Below, in pieces: positions 32,220 to 43,020 of a stretch of DNA of 64,000 nucleotides. Under the pieces are notes generated by a model. The model was not told where the DNA came from and made no database searches. It saw only the letters and a list, made by a program, of their open reading frames with translations. The stretch lies in NCBI GenBank assembly GCA_963930645.1, contig OZ005655.1, forward strand, positions 137,935,456 to 137,999,455. Direction: 5' to 3'. Each line of letters opens with the position of its first letter. The stretch's first letter is position 1. The position numbers and the translations under genes are program-made. Origin of the DNA: Salticus scenicus (Eukaryota > Arthropoda > Arachnida > Araneae > Salticidae).

Positions 32220-32658
32220 CTACAGCATGGAGCCGGTTTCGAACAGTTTGAGTCGAAATTGTTGGGATAGTAACTCAGCGAAGGTCTTGTTGAAGAAGAG
32301 TATCATTCACATTTCGGTGCCTCCGAGATTTTAGCGTTAAATTTCGATCTGTATTGGGCATTCTTGCGTATCTGCAGTCGGCAGCAAAATTATTCGAGCA
32401 CTAGCAAAAACTCCTATATTAAAAAGTACACTTAATACTGTTTTCTTTAATAAATCGTTGTAGAATCATGTTCTTAGTCAGTATAAGAACATGATTCGAC
32501 AAGGATTTATTTAACAAAACAGAATTAAGTGTCCTTTTTTTACACAGGAATTTTTGCTAGCGCTCGAATAATATTTGCTACCGACTGTATGATTTTGCCT
32601 TGGGTTTTCAGACTGCATTTCCAGTCACCAAAAGGGCGTTCTAGATCCTGGAAATCAC
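32220..32658 (-). pseudogene. Second Tc1-like fragment in inverted orientation, split by a MITE
   Basis: On the minus strand this segment repeats the 5' transposase region of the neighbour (AISKIW through the poly-A-free QLHAV block): 32220-32374 corresponds to about 31740-31880 and 32590-32658 to about 31655-31720. The two Tc1 copies meet tail-to-middle at about 32219/32220. The MITE at 32375-32587 interrupts it. The segment diverges clearly from its neighbour, so it came from a different copy and not from a recent local inversion. Confidence 0.82.
32375..32587. mobile_element. Tc1/mariner-type MITE, 213 bp, copy 2
   Basis: Ends CAGTCGGCAGCAAAATTATT and GCTACCGACTG (reversed: CAGTCGGTAGCAAA) match copy 1 at 4513-4725, as do the interior words (TCCTATATTAAAAAGTACAC, GATTCGACAAGGATTTATTT). 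It was inserted at a TA of the Tc1 relic; the right TA (32588-32589) is kept while the left has become TG. Interior palindromy is lower than in copy 1, so it is older. Confidence 0.85.
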
Positions 32659-32830
32659 ACGGGGCCGGTTTTACAATTAGGCGAGTCTAGGCGACCGTCT
32701 AGGGACGCAAGAGCAACAGGGGGGGGGGGCAGATAAAGATGCTTAAATAAAAATATTAGTTTTTAACTTTAAGAAAAGAAAAAAAAGCTTTTAAGCCAAG
32801 AGATTTTTAAAAAATCTAAAGTTCAGTAAG
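32659..32830. other. Repeat debris before the duplication
   Basis: CGGGGCCGGTTTTACAATTA then GGCGAGTCTAGGCGACCGTC resembles the end of a widespread arthropod repeat. A G-run lies at about 32719-32730. No gene is seen. Confidence 0.4.
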
Positions 32831-33027
32831 GTTAAAGAATTATTTTTTGTGATAATAAATCACAGCATCATTGTCAAGTACTAGTGATTGGTGCTGTGGT
32901 AATTGGCAAAAATAAAAATGTGAAAATTCGAGCATTGTGATTTCTTCAAACCTTCTTTCGTCCTTTCTGCGCTTTTGATCACAATGTTATTGAGTGTCTC
33001 CTGTAGACGAATTAAAATGGGGAGGAG

Positions 33028-33313
33028 CAGGGCCTGATTAAGGGGGAAGCTCGCTCTTCACACATTATTTATACTTACACCGTTATTTTTTTAACAATAC
33101 TTTCCTCCTATAATAAACAGAAAATTTTCATTAAAAATTATTTTAAAAGAATTCTGGTGTCTAATAACGGTGAGTAAATTGGATTGTTTTACACCGTTCA
33201 TTTTTTATAAAAAAATATTTCTTCGTCAAAGCGTGGAATTTCTATGACATGAAGTAAAAAATAATTGTAAAAATATTCCGGTATGAGCGAGTTTCCCCCT
33301 TAATCAGGCCCTG
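33028..33313. mobile_element. hAT-type MITE, 286 bp, with a proven empty site in copy B
   Basis: This is the same family as 17490-17774, with ends CAGGGCCTGATTAAGGGGGA. The flanking 8-mers are GGGAGGAG (33020-33027) and GGGAAGAG (33314-33321). Copy B at 50604-50611 has a single GGGAGGAG with continuous flanks (ATGGGGAGGAGCCTATACG), so the insertion happened after, or independently of, the duplication. Confidence 0.95.
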
Positions 33314-34799
33314 GGGAAGAGCCTATACGCCCTAATTATTAAAGAGGCACTTCTGACCGAAAAAAGAATCAAAGTAACTTTCTTTGCGTAGATTTTGTAG
33401 AATTAGCAGGGAGTAGTAAATCTTATTTCCGGGAATCTGGAACTTTTGACCTTTTTTTCAGGACCTCTATACCCACATCCATTTTGAGCGAATTTAATTA
33501 TTATTATTATTCCTTTTTTTTTTTTTTTATCTTTTTGATTTTTTAGAAATATATGTAAACCGTAATCTCTCAAAAAATTTCCTCAAGTTTTTTTAAATAT
33601 ATTAATTTTCTGTCAACTTTCGTTTAAGTACCTTTTAAAATTTGCTGTAATTTTCTCTCTTATTACTTTTTAAACGCACATGAGGGGAGTGGCGGGGATT
33701 ATACGATACCTAATATTCCAAAAATAAATAAATAAATTTCTGAAAAGCATGAACTGATTTAATTGTTATGAATTTTCTGAATGTGGAAACGAAATATAAA
33801 AATATGTGTTAGTTAAGGAGTTATAATGCATACATTATTTCCTCATAAAATAATCTCATTTGCTTCCGGCAATGATAAATAGAAAATCTTTTAAAAAGAA
33901 TTTGTATTTAGTACTGGTTATGAGTGATTATTTCATGATTTTCTTTTCTAATTATAGAAAACGTTTTTCCCTTGAATGTAATGTTAGTAAGCTATCCAAG
34001 TGTACATCAGCTGATGCTGATATTGTAATTCGCATCCAAATAATTTAAATGCTATAATACACATAATTTAAATGCTATAAATACTGTCTACGAATGATGT
34101 TATAGGTTGGGTTGATAAACGTCGACATAAAAGTGTACAGGGAGATGTTGACGATAGTCTGCAAATACATCCCAAAGGATAGCTGGAAGTATACTTTTAT
34201 CCAAACAAATTTCATCCTTCGGGGAGGCAAAGGCTTCCCTGATTTGGTGAGCTCCTAGAGGTGTTAACTTTACGAAACATGGTGAATCTTAAGACACGAC
34301 GGATTGAAAAGGCACCAACTATCGTAATTGTTTGTGTCCGTCTTTTGCAAAGGGCAAACGTGAAAAAAAAAAAAAAAATCTATGTAATTTTTAATTAATA
34401 GCAAAGCGTCACTGAAAATTTGATATCATTATTTTTAAGACCCGTATTTCTAATTTTTATAGCTATAAAGTACAGTGCTGCATCACAAACTTTTAATCCG
34501 TTAAGGGGTTTTTTTTGTATTGATATCATTACTTTTAGGGGTTAATGATTAAAATGTAAAATTAAAGGAGAATGGCAATGTGTTTATAACCCTGTATAAA
34601 AAAGTGCAGTTTCATAGGTCACACCATATTACATTTTACCTCGAGCAAAATAACAAACTAAATGAAATTTTAAAATTGTATGAAAAGTGATAAATAAAAA
34701 ACTTAAAGAAAGAATATTTCTTATATGACGGAAGCACGCAACATTACAAAGGAATAATATAGTATATTTTTAAAATGACAAACAATTTCTACAAATACG

Positions 34800-34830
<31 letters not shown>

Positions 34831-36590
34831 GACGATAGGTCTAATATATCGTATCATATTATATATCGTATTTATCGAAATATAACTCAATACTTATTTC
34901 GCTTCCTTCTTCGACTCGTTTTAATACGCATTTTTTATATGCATGAGCAGCCCCCGAAAAACAAAAACATTAAATTCATTTTTTTACTTATTTTTATTTC
35001 ATATTATTTCACGCGCACTTTTTATTTCCTAATTCAAACTTATTTAAAAAAAACTTTTTCGTTATCGCTTGTAACGATACTGATTATTATTAATTTTCTT
35101 TTCTTTTTCTTTCAATAATAATAATAATAAAAAAAGATTTTGATGAAATTCTGGCAAAAGCAGAATTTAGTTTATGACGGAGAACTATTAGTTTTTTTTT
35201 TTTTTTTTTTTTCAAAATATAACATCGCTTTCAAATTATTCAATTATATTTTCGATAAATTTTAGATTTCGACAAATGTCCAACTATCGAAATCGACAAC
35301 GCAAAAATCCCAGATTGAGACTAATAGGCCCTCAATCCTAAAAAAAAAAAAAAATTATTCCTAATAACCATTAAATTGCAGCTTGTATTTAACTTAAATT
35401 TAAAAAAGTTATTATTAAGCACGTGTTAGTAATAACTGATAGTTATTATTCTAACTCTTTACGATTGTTTCTCATAGTAAAAAGATATATATATATATAT
35501 ATATTTTTTTTTTTTAACATTTTCTAATATAATTTAAAAATGCATTTAACTTATGTTCGTTTATCTATCTGTAAAAGCTCCAGGGATCATGAATATGCTA
35601 AGAAAGAAAATGATTGAATTTATTGAAATGCACTACAATGTGTTCGTATGAAAACATTAAATGTAGTTTTTATACTTTTTGCTAGGGAGCATTCATAAAA
35701 ATTTGGACACATTGCGTCAAGGGAGTAATTGTTTAAAGCACTTTCAATAGTGATGAAATTGATACATATTATTTAATTTAACTTTCGCTTCTACCTCCAA
35801 TGAAACAATGGCATAATTCATAATATATTTCATAGCTATATAAAGGAATGTGCAAAAGGCTAAATTACTGTCTATAGGAGGCGAGTGTTAGAATTGAATT
35901 TTTTATTGCGTTATGTGCATACTTGCCAACAACCTATTTAATATTCTGTAATTTTGTTAGTCCCGCCCTTCTTTTCACACCAGTAAATTTGTAGAGATAT
36001 ATTCTCTAAATGCACATGCGATTAAATAAGAAGAAAAATACTCAAAAAAAAAATATTGGTGTAAAAAAAGGTGGAGCTATCAATACTACGAAATATTAAT
36101 TAGGATGTTGGCAATCATGGTTATGTGTTTCTAGCCAAATCGCATTTTAACAGCATAATGGATACAAAATCAATATTTCATATGCAGGGTTACACAAAAA
36201 AAAAAAAAAAATCTATATTTATTAAAAAGCGCCGCACAAAAGGATTTGAATACATTGCTATGCCGAATTTAATAAATCATTTTATATAATAATATTTTAT
36301 ATTATTAAAAAAGATATTTTTTGAATTTCATTTTTAATGATATACATTATTCTTATGTATGGTAGTCCAAAATATTTTGTGTGCAATAAAACCTTGAAGC
36401 GATTATTTCTTTAAATCCTTATCTGTGCTGTTAAAATTTTATGAGAACACATGTAGGAATTTTTATTGTTGTCATTAAAAAACGCCAAATTTAACATAAG
36501 TACAAGTTAACAAATTTACTTTTAATTTCCTTTTACAAATGAATATTTCTTGGTTCTTTATTTTTATTTATTTATTTTTTATGTTAGAAA

Positions 36591-37021
36591 CAAGGCCTGA
36601 TTATCCAAAAGGCTCAGGAAGCACAAGCTTCCCCTCTAAAATTTAAGAGGGGCCCCATAAGGATTTAAAACATGGTCTTGAATTTTTTGTTTCATATTTT
36701 CACACTGAGAGGAATTTTTTCTGAGAAAGATTACCTAAAACAAGACAAAACCCTCACTATTTCGAGAAAAATCTATTATTTAACATCAGCAATCTGAATG
36801 TTCTTAATTAAAAAGTTTGTATATGATTTTAATGTTCTTTGTAGAAACCACCCAGATGTATGAAAAAAAAAATAATAATAATAAACACACACGATTTTTT
36901 GGTCTATAGCATTTTTATATTACAATATGTAACAGGAAAACAAGATTTTCCGAAATGGAAGGGGGCCCCGAAATGATGCTGAGCTACCTCTAGCTTCAAA
37001 TCGTAATCGGGCCCTGCCCTG
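36591..37021. mobile_element. hAT-like element, 431 bp, copy A
   Basis: It starts CAAGGCCTGATTATCCAAAA and ends CGTAATCGGGCCCTGCCCTG, flanked by a perfect 8 bp duplication GTTAGAAA (36583-36590, 37022-37029). The inner ends also pair GGGGCCCC (about 36651) with GGGGGCCCCG (about 36961). The right end carries an extra CCCTG, so termini are slightly asymmetric. It is present at the same site in copy B (56827-57256) and so is older than the duplication. Confidence 0.85.
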
Positions 37022-37374
37022 GTTAGAAATGGTTTTATAATCTATGCATAAAGAATGATTTTTCCCTTCCGATTTTCTTTGAAATTTCTTTAAAATATGC
37101 AATGTGTAGTATTTGCAATCCATGTAGATATGTAAGAACATTTTAACAACTCCGTATATTATAACAATAGACGGTAAGTATTAGAAGGAGGGTCTTTTTT
37201 TTTTTTTTTTTTTTTTTTAATCTAGGGGCATCAAATACCCTTGCGCGCTCTGTGCTGATAATGCGACGGTCGTAAGAGGTTTTACAGCATTCATTGAAAA
37301 TGTGTCAATTGATAAAACAAAATCTTTCAGTGTCTGCACAGAATCTTAAAATATTTCGATTCGTTCTTTTTTTT

Positions 37375-38502
37375 ACTTTCTTCTATATGTAATATAGAGT
37401 AAGTATTGGATTCGCGAAAATTTTCGACCTCCGTTTTTTGACAGATCTACACGTTTTGGGATGTCCTGAACACGAATTGATAGTTTTTTAAAAAATGTCT
37501 GTCTGTCTGTCTGTGTGTGTGTCTGTGGTTTAGTGTTTTCACCGTATCTCACGAACCAATGAATGAAATTCAACCAAACTTGGTATATAGTTGGACCCTG
37601 GCGGGGCATTGTGCTGATTAGATTTAGGCATCAATAGCCCATCAGGTGGCGCTGTGATCGCACTTTATGTAAATTTTTAACATGGCAGTATAGGACAAAT
37701 TTTCGTATTTTTCACCGTATCACACGAAACAATGAATGAAATTCAACCAAACTTGGTATATAGTTGGAACCTGACGGGGCATAGTGCTGATTAGATTTGG
37801 GGATCAATCGTCCAGCAGGTGGCGCTGTGATCGAAAAATTTCGTAGTTTTCACCGTATCTCACGAACCGGTGAATGAAATTGAACCAAACTTGGTGTATA
37901 GTTGGACCCTGACATGGAAAGTGTCTGATTAGATTTTGGGATCAATCGTCCAGCAGATGGCGCTGTGATCGCATTTTATGTAAACTTGTAACATGGCAGT
38001 ATAGGACAAAATTTTGTATAAATGTACATAATGAGCGTTATTTTAACGAAAAAAATTTTGTGCATGTGGGGGCACCGGTTCCCCCCCTGGGGGGGAAGTA
38101 CACCCCCCGGGGGGAGGTAATTTTTCAAGATGGGTATCTTTCGAAAGATCTCGTCAATACCTTTCAAACGAATGGTTGAACTATAAATCTGTGACAATTT
38201 GAAACAAAGTTATCGATTTTTTTACTTTTAACGAAAAAAAACTTGGAAAAAAAAAATCATTTTTTTTTTTTTTTTTTTTAACGAAACTTAACCAAACTTG
38301 GTATTTAGTTGGTCCCCGACATAAACTGGTGCTGATTACATTTGGGGATGGGGGGGGGGGGAATTTTCAAGATGGGTATCTTTCGAAAGATCTCGTCAAT
38401 ACCTTTAAAACGAATGGTTGAACTATAGATCTGTAATAATTTAAAACAAAGTTATCGATTTTTTTTACTTTTAACAAAAAAAAAAAAAAAAAAAAAATCG
38501 TA

Positions 38503-38533
<31 letters not shown>

Positions 38534-38597
38534 TGTTACTGGTTGAATATGTATTACTTTTAACAAAAAAAAAAAAAAAAAACTTAGAAAAAAATCG

Positions 38598-38628
<31 letters not shown>

Positions 38629-38697
38629 ATTGTTACTGATTGAATATGTATATAGGAAAATATAGAAGAAAGTCTTGTGGTGGCCACAGCATAATAG
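37375..38697 (+). mobile_element. ~1.3 kb tandem-repeat element, A only
   Basis: Copy B reads straight from a T-run into a GT-run here, so this segment is an insertion. It begins ACTTTCTTCTATATGTAATA and ends TATAGAAGAAAGTCTTGTGG then TGGCCACAGC, giving the short inverted end ACTTTCTTCTATA. Inside are at least four diverged monomers (about 37540, 37700, 37850, 38280) with AATGAAATTCAACCAAACTT, GGTATATAGTTGGACCCTG and CAGGTGGCGCTGTGATCG, a TGTCTGTCTGTCTGTC tract and CCCCCC/GGGGGG palindromes near 38080-38115. A relative in opposite orientation lies at 60986-62176. No coding frame is present. Confidence 0.7.
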
Positions 38698-39807
38698 TTT
38701 TGTCTGTGCGTGTGTAACTAAAATGCACAAAATAAAAATTCAAGTTAAAAAAAAAAAAAAAGAAAAGAGAAAGAAAGAAATTAAAAAGTAGAAGATTTTA
38801 TTTTGTGGAGTCCTAAATAGCATAAAATAAAAAATTATTCTCACAAAGACATGCTATAAAAAAAATGAAAATTTCGATGTTAAGAAAATATTAAGAAAAA
38901 TATAAATATTTCAATTTTCCAAGAGAGGAAAAATTTAAATATCCAATATATTTTAAAAAGTTTTCAATTTATGGTTTATTAATGGCTTAATGAATACTTA
39001 TACAAAAACTAATAATTAAGAATATTGGTCTTGAATGCTTTAAAAAATATTTTGAATATTTAAAAAATTTCATCTCTTCCAAAAAAAAAAAAAAAAAGAA
39101 ACCTATATTTTTCTCTAAAATTTTCTTAGTGTTGATACTTTCATTTCATTACAACATGTCTTTGCAAAAATAAATTTTTATTTTATGCTTCTTAAGCTGC
39201 AGAATAAATAGCTTCTACTATTTTTTTTTTCTTTCTTTCTTTTACTTAAATTTTTAATTTGTATGAAATCCATACTTACTAAAGCATAATTGACACTGTA
39301 ATTTCCAGTTTCGGGTATATTAGATTTGTGACGATGAATGTTTGTGCATGTAATTAATGCTAATTTACGCAATAATTACTTATATAATACAGCTTCTATT
39401 CTCTTGTAAATAACTGATATGCTTGAAACTTTGATTTTACAACCTAAATGGTTTGTTTTTTTACTCCCTTTTAATATCTAAGCTACACAAAATCTAAAAT
39501 TGAAACAACATTCTTAGTAAGTAAATGAATTAAGTTTTCTATTAGGAAGTTATTTTCATTAACAAAGAAAAACATTTAAAGTATACATTTCAATGAAACA
39601 AAAAATAATTGAGAGAATAAATTAAAGCTAAGTGTTTCACACCAGAAACAGGTAACGGTTTATTTTATTTAAGTTTATTTATTAATTTAGTTTCGCAAAG
39701 TTCTCTACAAGTTAAATAAACAGGGTTCGTACGGTCCTTATTTTTTCTCTGAGTCTTATACCAGAAATTTTTTAGAAAAATTTTCGTTATAAAATAAGTC
39801 TATATGA

Positions 39808-40173
39808 TTAACCCTTTGAGAACTGAATTATTTGAAGATTTTTATGCCCAAGGAACGGATTTAATTTGTTGCTATATGGAATGATTTTGAATTTTTAACA
39901 GTAAGGTCCGCCTGTGGGCGTTATTCTCCCATGTTACAATATTTCAGAACGAAATTTTCTGTATTCACATTTATATTACAAATGGATTGTACATTATAAT
40001 TTTATTCTTTCTAATCAAAGTATTTGTAACCATAGTATAATTCATTGTAAAATTGTAAATATTAATTATATATTTAAGAAAAAATATAACATACAAATTG
40101 CAAAAGAAACGCCCACTGGTGGAGTTACAAATTTTCAAATGATTCGAATCATCAGCTGTTGCGAAAGTGTTAA
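39808..40173 (+). mobile_element. TTAA-type (piggyBac-like) MITE nested in the hAT-like element
   Basis: TTAACCCTTTGAGAACTG at the left and TTGCGAAAGTGTTAA at the right give TTAA flanks and CCCTTT-type ends. The interior shares GGGCGTTATTC, TTTTCTGTATTCACA, AAAGAAACGCCCACTGG with the elements at 22942-23244 and 20558-20843. A frame at 39914-40180 lies inside and is not a gene. Confidence 0.75.
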
Positions 40174-40323
40174 TATGTAAAAGTAATACATTTTATTTGG
40201 AATATACTTATATTTATGATATAAGTATGGTTGTAAGATATCATAAAAAAGCGCCAGGAAAGTGTTTGTGATCAACCTGGCGGGGGTTCCGCAAACATTA
40301 ACGCCTACTTCTTTAATTCAGAT

Positions 40324-40385
40324 GACGAGTCAGACTCGTCCACCGTAACTTCGCCCAAGTAAGCACATGACGAGTCTCACTCGTC
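40324..40385. repeat. Two consecutive 7 bp palindromes with the same arms
   Basis: GACGAGTCAGACTCGTC (40324-40340) and GACGAGTCTCACTCGTC (40369-40385) have identical arms and different 3 nt loops, 28 bp apart. Such paired hairpins may be internal marks of the nested element. Function unknown. Confidence 0.7.
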
Positions 40386-41214
40386 AAATGTACCCAGAAG
40401 GTTAAGATGAACTTTATTGTTTCAGAATTCTGGTGTGAGACTCAGGGAAAAAAATAAGGCCCGTACGAACCCTGATAAATAAATGCGGTTGCACGCTGAG
40501 TGGCAGATCGCTGCGGTTTCTTAATTTGTCAGGTTAAAGAAGAGATTGGTCTGCGTGCTTTCCTATTTTAATTTGCAAGCCCATCTTTTAAGAGTTTCTT
40601 TCATAAAACATTAATACATTCTTTAACAAAAGGTTTTTTTTAAATAATGACATGCGTTTCCCATCTCAAGTTAAAAAAATCCTCCTGACATCTTTTTTGA
40701 CATACCGTCAGCAATTTGTTGATGTCATAATGTTTACGTTACACATTCCTCTTGACGGGGCTTTTTAGAGTAAACCTATAAACACGTGTCCTTAGCGTAA
40801 ATGTTCTTTGTTGTCACATTTATACAATAAAATGATCTGGCGTGTCACTCACATAACTTTCTGTTACCCTGCATTTCAATATATAAAATTAAATTGCAGA
40901 TTAAGTCGTAAAATCAATAAGGTTGGATAATAAAGTTCAATGTACTTTAAAAATACTCTGAACTATGTTTAGGAACAGTTTTATTCAAAGTACAATTCTA
41001 TGTGAAGGGTAACGCCCCCTCAACTCACCCCGTTCAATTATAATGCTTACATTTATTTATTTCTTAAATTCAAGACTATTATAGATTTCTCTTCAAATTT
41101 GCCAATCTTCAATCAAAATTTTCAAGTGCAATCTAATACGAACTTAAAAAAACATAATTTGAATTTCCTGCAATTATTTGTTTTCAAGCTATGCTGATAA
41201 CAGATATGCATATA

Positions 41215-42491
41215 TTAGGTTGAGTCAAAAGTTTTGTCCGGTTCCTAATCATTATTAAAACTTAAAAAAATATAACAATTATAACATATTTTCATTATCA
41301 TATTCACCATTACTTTCAACAACCATTTTCCAACGTGACTGCAACATTAAAATCCCACGGTTGTAAAAAGTCGCTGTTTCTTGAGCGAAGAAGTCGATAA
41401 TGCCTTGTCGGAGATCGTATTCGTTGTTGAAGCGCTGTTCACGCAGGAAGTGCTCTAGCGACCTGAACAAAGGATAATCTATAGGGGCAATGCCGGGGCA
41501 ATATGACGGGTGAGCAAGAAGTTCCCATCCCAACTCATTCAGCTTCTTATTCGTCTGGTTTTAAACGTGTGGTCTTGCATTGTCTCGTTGGAAGAAAACT
41601 CGAGCTGGATTAAAGCCTTTTTTGACGAGTTTCTGTTGAACGTGGTTCAGTTGAATGCAATAGACATGTGAGTTCATTGTTTGTCCTTGAGGAAGAAGAT
41701 CCCAATGCACAACTCCTGTCGACCTCCAAAAAATGCACAAAAGTGCGTTTTTTTGAATGCATCCCAGGTTGAACCGTCTTAACTCCAAGCTGATGTGGGC
41801 TGAGCCATTGACATTGGGCTTTTTTGTTATCGTATAGTACCCACTTCTCATCACAGGTAAGAATTTGACGCCATCCATCTCGGCTAAACTCTCGCATCAA
41901 CGATTGGCAGACTGATTTTCACTGATTCTTTTGCATTTTGTTAAGCTCATGCGGTGGTACCATTTGACTATGCCTAACCTTCTTGCAAATTTTGTGATGG
42001 TGCCTATTGACAGTTGACTGAAAAGTGACAAAATCTTGCCCTAATTTTCGGGTGGTTTGAGTCGGATTGGCTTCAGTCGCACAAAGTAAAGCTCTTTCAT
42101 CGGTTGTCCATGGTTGCCCAGAGTGTTTCTTATCGCCGCAGTGCGTATCCCCGGAACGGAACTTTGCATACCAACGTCTGCATGTTCTTTCCTTTACAGA
42201 CTTCCTACTAAATGTTGCACATATGTTACGACTTGCTTCAGTTGCATTGTGGCCTTGTTTGAACTAGTTGAAATTTAGGCTGCGGATTATTTCACGATTT
42301 TTCGACATACCTGAACTTTTTTAAAGAGTAATAAATCTGTAAAAAATAAAATAGCATAACAATTAAACACATCATTTTGATCAGCAGAAAATGAGCTTTC
42401 AAAATATATATGACATTTACATTACGGCTTTAATGTAACATATTTATCGATACTCAAATAAAAAACGGACAAAACTTTTGACTCAACCTAA
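41215..42491 (-). mobile_element. mariner-family transposon, 1,277 bp, inactive
   Basis: Terminal inverted repeats TTAGGTTGAGTCAAAAGTTT (then TGTCCG) are matched perfectly at both ends over 26 bp. TA flanks lie at 41213-41214 and 42492-42493. Length and ends are those of a full-length mariner. The perfect terminal repeats contrast with the broken transposase, suggesting it was mobilised in trans or decayed recently. Confidence 0.95.
41279..42308 (-). pseudogene. mariner transposase pseudogene (DD34D)
   Basis: Reading from ATG at 42308: MSKNREIIRSLNFN, a stop, then FKQGHNATEASRNICATF and SGDTHCGDKKHSGQPW give the mariner N-terminal HTH and linker. The catalytic part shows ILTCDEKWVLYDN (first Asp), FFQRDNARPHV (second Asp) and PIDYPLFRSLEHFLREQRF (third Asp). 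There are 34 residues between the second and third Asp, counting one in-frame stop, as expected for DD34D. Defects seen: in-frame stops after SLNFN, after KNQ and after RPHV, and a frameshift around 41750 between HSKK and the LLCIFWRS block. The C-terminal end EYDNENML is intact. The protein, if whole, would cut and paste at TA sites. It is not functional here. Confidence 0.93.
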
Positions 42492-43020
42492 TATATCAAT
42501 CGCTAAAACTTCGACTTACGAATTCTGGGCACCTCAACACGTGACCTCATACAAAAAAAAAAAAAAAAAGAAAAAGAAAAAGAAAGAAAGAAAAAGAAGT
42601 TGAAAATAGAGCTTGAAAAAATAATTTGTTTGCAGTTTGGTATGAAAATTTAGTTTTCCTTCCTAAGCGCTGTTCGTTGAATTAGAAATGTAATTTCATG
42701 TTTGTAAAATGTTGCAAAGCATTTCCATCAATTGCCTTCAATAGAAAAGAACGTTTAACTTAGTTTTGGGTAGCCCTGTACATTGTCTGTAAACTACATT
42801 GTGTAATTAAATTAATTTTTATTTGTGAAAACCTAACACAAAATGAAATACGGTTCTAGCAATTTCCAAATACAGCCTCTATATATCCAACAAATTTGGG
42901 TAGCCCTGTAAACATAAATGCTGAATGAGTTTCATACCATAATCAAGACAAGACATGCTTTTATACATACAAATTAATGTGGTTTATCACACACACGGCA
43001 TTCCATAAATATAGAGAAAT

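Larger units (their letters stand above)
39721..40474. mobile_element. hAT-like element, 754 bp, A only, with nested MITE
   Basis: Termini are CAGGGTTCGTACGGTCCTTA and, reversed, CAGGGTTCGTACGGGCCTTA; pairing continues through TTTTTTCTCTGAGTC (left) and GACTCAGGGAAAAAAA (right), about 38 bp in total. It sits in a TAAA-type microsatellite; copy B at the end of the window reads GTTAAATAAATAAATGCGGT without it. The 8 bp duplication cannot be read exactly because of the repeat. It contains a TTAA-type MITE (39808-40173) and two palindromes (40324-40340, 40369-40385). Confidence 0.85.
32831..40487 (+). repeat. Segmental duplication, copy A
   Basis: From GTTAAAGAATTATTTTTTG onward, this block aligns co-linearly with 50408-64000 (copy B) with few substitutions. 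Sampled parts such as 33860-34300 against 54157-54600 differ at only a handful of positions. A-only insertions are the hAT MITE 33028-33313, the tandem-repeat element about 37375-38697 and the hAT-like element 39721-40474. Shared insertions such as 36591-37021 predate the duplication. Short open frames conserved in both copies (33860-34048 and 36920-37141 in A) show no domain, and the second overlaps a hAT-like element, so no gene is called. The block includes AT-rich, poly-A and poly-T tracts, and nothing coding was recognised. Confidence 0.93.
40840..43020 (+). repeat. 'CCCTGTA' repeat family, copy 1, interrupted by mariner
   Basis: It opens TCTGGCGTGTCACTCACATA then ACTTTCTGTTACCCTGCAT and continues past the mariner with GGGTAGCCCTGTA (42769, 42899) and CATTTCCATCAATTGCCTTC. 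The same order recurs at 46040-47000 and 52320-53010, for example GTGTGTCACCCACACGACTT at 52873 and TGCTGATAACAGATATGC here against CGCTGACAAGAAGCATACGC at 46196. Monomers of about 130-150 bp can be seen. The family shares ACTTTCT ends with the elements at 37375 and 60986. No coding frame is present. Confidence 0.65.

Noticed and set aside
33860..34048. 62-codon frame conserved between the duplicate copies (also 54157-54345)
   Set aside because: Conservation follows from the recent duplication. Composition is AT-driven and no domain or upstream exon is visible.
36920..37141. 73-codon minus-strand frame conserved in both copies (also 57155-57376)
   Set aside because: It runs across the right end of a hAT-like element and its target duplication, so it is a chance frame.
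38367..38687. 106-codon minus-strand frame rich in Lys and Phe
   Set aside because: It consists of poly-A/poly-T runs within the tandem-repeat element and has no protein features.
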